Source of the DNA: Anderseniella sp051010195
GTDB taxonomy: Bacteria > Pseudomonadota > Alphaproteobacteria > Rhizobiales > Aestuariivirgaceae
Reading direction: 5' to 3'
Length of the DNA stretch: 7,584 bases
Assembly (NCBI GenBank): GCA_051010195.1
Contig: JBPCVV010000269.1
Span: forward strand, 1-7,584
Of this stretch, positions 4,607 to 7,584 are shown one piece after another (positions within the stretch are counted from its first letter, which is position 1; every line of letters starts with the position of its first letter). A program made the translations under genes and the position numbers. The notes below the pieces were generated by a model, which worked only from the letters and a program-made list of their open reading frames with translations, was not told the DNA's origin and made no database searches.

Positions 4607-7546
4607 CTAGTGCGCCTCGTCCCAGTTGTCTGCCGCGCGTGCGTCCACCTGGATCGGCACCGAAAACGATACCGCAGGCAGGGGTGCTGCTACCATTACT
4701 TCCGATGCAATCTTGATGGTCGCCTCGGCCTCGTTGTCAGGCACTTCGAAGATCAGTTCATCGTGCACCTGCAACAGCATGCGCGCCTTCAGGCCGGCGT
4801 CGGCCAGCGCGTCCGGCATGCGGATCATGGCGCGGCGGATGATGTCGGCGGCAGAGCCCTGGATCGGTGCGTTGATGGACGCGCGCTCCTGGAAGGCCCG
4901 TTCCGACGGGTTGGGCGACTTGATGCGCGGGAAATGCATGCGCCGGCCGAACACCGTCTCTACATAGCCATTGGCCCGGCAGAAAGCCTTGGTGTGCTCC
5001 ATATAGTCCTTGATGCCGGGAAAGCGCTCGAAATAGGTCTTGATGTAGCGGCCTGCCTCATCACGCGGGATGGCAAGCTGGTTGGCCAGCCCGAAAGCGG
5101 AAATGCCGTAGATAATGCCGAAATTGATAGCCTTGGCCTTGCGCCGCGTGGCCGGGTCCATGCCTTCCACCGGTGTGTCGAACATCTCCGATGCGGTCAT
5201 GGCGTGAATGTCGAGCCCGTCGGCAAACGCCTTCTTCAACTGGTCAATGCCGGCAATGTGGGCCAGCACGCGCAGCTCGATCTGGCTGTAGTCGGCGGAC
5301 ACCAGCTTGTGGCCGGGGCCGGCCACGAAGGCGGTCCGGATCTGCCGGCCTTCCGCGGTGCGCACCGGAATGTTCTGCAGATTGGGATCGGTCGACGACA
5401 GCCTGCCGGTGGAGGTGGACGCCAGCGAATACGATGTGTGCACCCGTCCGGTATCAGGATTTATGTGCCCGGTGAGCGCATCCGTATAGGTGGAGCGCAG
5501 CTTGGTGAGTTGGCGCCAGTCGAGCAGCTTGCGCGCCAGCTCAACGCCGTCTGCCGCCAGGTCTTCCATCACCTGGCTGTCGGTGCTCCACGCCCCGGTG
5601 GCTGTTTTCCGGCCGCCCTGCAGGCCCAGCTTGCCGAACAGGATTTCACCGATCTGCTTTGGCGAGCCCAGGTTGAAGCTCTCGCCGGCCAGCTCGTGCA
5701 CCTGTTTTTCCAGCGCCTCGGCGCCCTTGGAAAACTCACCTGACAGGCGCGCCAGCACCGCCCGGTCGACCAGGATTCCCTCGCGTTCCATGGCCGCCAG
5801 CACCGCCACCAGCGGACGCTCCAGTGTTTCATAGACGGTGGCGCGGTGCTCCGCTGCCAATCGCGGTTTCAGCACATGCCAAAGCCTAAGCGTGATGTCG
5901 GCATCCTCAGCCGCATAACTGGTGGCCTGGTCCAGCGGCACCAGGTCAAAGGTCACCTGGGACTTGCCGGAACCTGCCACATCCTTGAACTTGATCGGCT
6001 GGAGGCCGAGATGTACGTCGGCCAGTTCGTCCATGCCGTGCCCGTTGACCCCTGAATCCAGCGCGTAGGACAACAGCATCGTGTCGTCGATTGGCGCCAC
6101 ATTGATGCCGAGGCGCTGAAACACGGTCAGGTCATATTTCAGGTTCTGACCGATTTTCAGTATCCCGGGGTGTTCCAGCACGCCTTTCAGCGCTTCGACT
6201 ACTTCGGCTTCAGGCAGCTGTTCCAGGTCGCCGCCGCCGAAATCCAGCCCGTCGGAGGCCCGGTGGCCGGTGGGGATATAGCAAGCCTTGCCCGGTTCGA
6301 CGCTCAAGGAAATGCCACACAGGCTTGCCTGCATGTTGTCCAAAGACGTGGTTTCGGTGTCCACCGCCACCAGGCCCGCGTGCCGGATCATCTCAACCCA
6401 GGCGTCCAGCCGATCGCGGTTCGTGACCCTTTCGTAAGCGTCATGTTGAGGTGCGGGCAGGTTGCGCATCCGTTCCGCCATGACGGTGGCCGCATCGCCG
6501 CCGCTCGCGGTATCCGAGGCCTCCGCGGCAGATGCATCGTCGCCTTCACCGGCCACCGGTGTACCCAGTTCATCCACGTCTGTGCCCTCGGGCGGCCACC
6601 CGGTATAGGTTACTTCTATCGGCTCGATATCGCTGGCACTGGCCTCGAAATCGCCGGACACCCGCTTGATCAGCGTGTTGAACTCCATTGCTTTCAGGAA
6701 CCCGATCAGCGACGTCGCCTCCGGCTCGATCACCCCGAACTCCTCAATGGTGTGGTCCACATCCACATCGATTTTCAGAATCACCAGTTCCTTTGACACA
6801 CGAGCCTGGTCGGCAAACTCGATCAGCTTCTCACGGCGCTTCGGTTGCTTGATTTCCTCGGCCCGCGCCAGCAGGGTTTCAAGGTCGCCATATTCCTCGA
6901 TCAGCTGCGCCCCGGTCTTCACGCCGATGCCGGGAACGCCAGGCACATTATCCACGCTGTCACCGGCAAGTGCCTGGACTTCCACGACTTTTTCAGGTGG
7001 AACGCCGAATTTCTCGATCACCTCCTCGCGCCCGATGTGCCGGTCCTTCATGGTGTCCAGCAGCTTCACCTCGTCGGTGACAAGCTGCATCAGATCCTTG
7101 TCCGAAGACACGATGCGCACCGTGGCGCCGGCCGCTGCCGCCTGGGTGGCATAGGTGGCAATGAGGTCATCGGCCTCGTAGTTTTCCTGCTCTATGCACG
7201 CCACGTTGAAGGCGTGTGTTGCCTGCCGGATCAGGCCGAACTGCGGCACCAGGTCCTCTGGCGCAGGCGGGCGGTGGGCCTTGTAGTCGGGATAGATCTC
7301 GTTGCGGAATGATTTTGACGATTTGTCGAAAATCACCGCGATATGGGTTGGCTTGTCATCCGCCGACATTTGTTTCAGCAGCTTGTAAAGCATGTTGCAA
7401 AAGCCCTGCACTGCGCCCACCGGCAGCCCGTCGGACTTGCGGGTCAGCGGCGGCAGAGCGTGGTAGGCGCGGAAAATATAGCCGGAGCCATCGATCAGAT
7501 AGAGATGGTCACCGGACTGGATCGGGCGGGATGCTGCTGTACTCAT
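4607..7546 (-). CDS. polA: DNA polymerase I with 5'-3' and 3'-5' exonuclease domains
   Basis: This 979-residue enzyme fills gaps, removes RNA primers and serves excision repair on the chromosome. The 5'-3' nuclease (about 12-295) shows D19 (LIDGSGY), D74 (VIFDKSSKSFRNE), the E125-D127 cluster (EADD), D149 and D151 (SSDKD), and D196 and D199 (GDSVDN). The proofreading exonuclease (about 370-560) is intact: D396 and E398 (DTE), D472 (NLKYD), Y544 and D548 (YAAED). The polymerase domain (about 570-979) has motif A DYSQIELR with D752, an O-helix RRKAKAINFGIIYG with R801, K805, F809 and Y813, and motif C VHDE with D929. It is longer than E. coli Pol I (928), mostly through an acidic, Ala/Ser/Asp/Gly-rich linker at about 300-360. 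F809 is the residue type that disfavours dideoxynucleotides. The ATG fits the family start, but the 38 bases upstream in the window show no Shine-Dalgarno and no clear promoter. Confidence 0.98.
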   Translation of the reverse strand: MSTAASRPIQSGDHLYLIDGSGYIFRAYHALPPLTRKSDGLPVGAVQGFCNMLYKLLKQMSADDKPTHIAVIFDKSSKSFRNEIYPDYKAHRPPAPEDLVPQFGLIRQATHAFNVACIEQENYEADDLIATYATQAAAAGATVRIVSSDKDLMQLVTDEVKLLDTMKDRHIGREEVIEKFGVPPEKVVEVQALAGDSVDNVPGVPGIGVKTGAQLIEEYGDLETLLARAEEIKQPKRREKLIEFADQARVSKELVILKIDVDVDHTIEEFGVIEPEATSLIGFLKAMEFNTLIKRVSGDFEASASDIEPIEVTYTGWPPEGTDVDELGTPVAGEGDDASAAEASDTASGGDAATVMAERMRNLPAPQHDAYERVTNRDRLDAWVEMIRHAGLVAVDTETTSLDNMQASLCGISLSVEPGKACYIPTGHRASDGLDFGGGDLEQLPEAEVVEALKGVLEHPGILKIGQNLKYDLTVFQRLGINVAPIDDTMLLSYALDSGVNGHGMDELADVHLGLQPIKFKDVAGSGKSQVTFDLVPLDQATSYAAEDADITLRLWHVLKPRLAAEHRATVYETLERPLVAVLAAMEREGILVDRAVLARLSGEFSKGAEALEKQVHELAGESFNLGSPKQIGEILFGKLGLQGGRKTATGAWSTDSQVMEDLAADGVELARKLLDWRQLTKLRSTYTDALTGHINPDTGRVHTSYSLASTSTGRLSSTDPNLQNIPVRTAEGRQIRTAFVAGPGHKLVSADYSQIELRVLAHIAGIDQLKKAFADGLDIHAMTASEMFDTPVEGMDPATRRKAKAINFGIIYGISAFGLANQLAIPRDEAGRYIKTYFERFPGIKDYMEHTKAFCRANGYVETVFGRRMHFPRIKSPNPSERAFQERASINAPIQGSAADIIRRAMIRMPDALADAGLKARMLLQVHDELIFEVPDNEAEATIKIASEVMVAAPLPAVSFSVPIQVDARAADNWDEAH

Positions 7547-7584
7547 GGTGCGGGCACTATGCCACCGGACCGGCGCCTTTGCCA

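Noticed and set aside
4604..5743. 379-codon plus-strand open frame opposite polA
   Set aside because: It lies wholly antisense to the intact polymerase domain and is an expected by-product of GC-rich codon use. The translation is rich in His, Arg, Gln and Gly, has no recognisable motif and shows no ribosome site.
6170..6796. 208-codon plus-strand open frame opposite polA
   Set aside because: Antisense to the linker and nuclease part of polA; no domain or start signal, and the opposite strand has clear catalytic motifs.

Overview
The window reads as ordinary bacterial chromosome, most likely from an alphaproteobacterium and perhaps Hyphomicrobiales. The grounds are the GC-rich coding sequence, the DNA polymerase I ending in WDEAH, and a neighbour from the DgcA / N-methylproline-demethylase group that is common in those bacteria. 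The lineage is an inference from protein character, not from a search. All supported genes lie on the minus strand, so the transcriptional order runs from high to low coordinates.

Layout in transcriptional order: (1) 7546-4607, a complete DNA polymerase I (polA) with all three enzymatic domains and catalytic residues intact. (2) 4592-4113, a small GNAT acetyltransferase 14 bp after polA and probably co-transcribed. (3) A 109-112 bp gap with a near-perfect 26-nt inverted repeat overlapping a plausible promoter. (4) 4000-2012, a flavin/iron-sulfur oxidoreductase of the trimethylamine dehydrogenase / DgcA superfamily. (5) A 147-bp gap with a weaker candidate promoter. (6) 1864-263, a cytoplasmic type I arylsulfatase with a CxPxR formylglycine site. 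(7) 266-42, a 74-codon reading frame overlapping the sulfatase stop by 4 nt, whose sequence resembles the N-terminus of an IS3-type transposase and may be a decayed fragment.

The window splits into a housekeeping half (polA and the acetyltransferase) and a catabolic or accessory half (oxidoreductase, sulfatase, transposase-like remnant). The oxidoreductase probably oxidatively cleaves a methylated or substituted amine. The sulfatase probably releases sulfate from an organic sulfate ester. Whether the two act in one pathway cannot be decided here. No RNA genes, CRISPR arrays, complete insertion sequences or convincing rho-independent terminators were seen, and no gene-free stretch exceeds 300 bases. 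I found no clear case for a wholly new system. The most useful leads are the substituted active site of the oxidoreductase, the inverted repeat in front of it, and the transposase-like tail behind the sulfatase.
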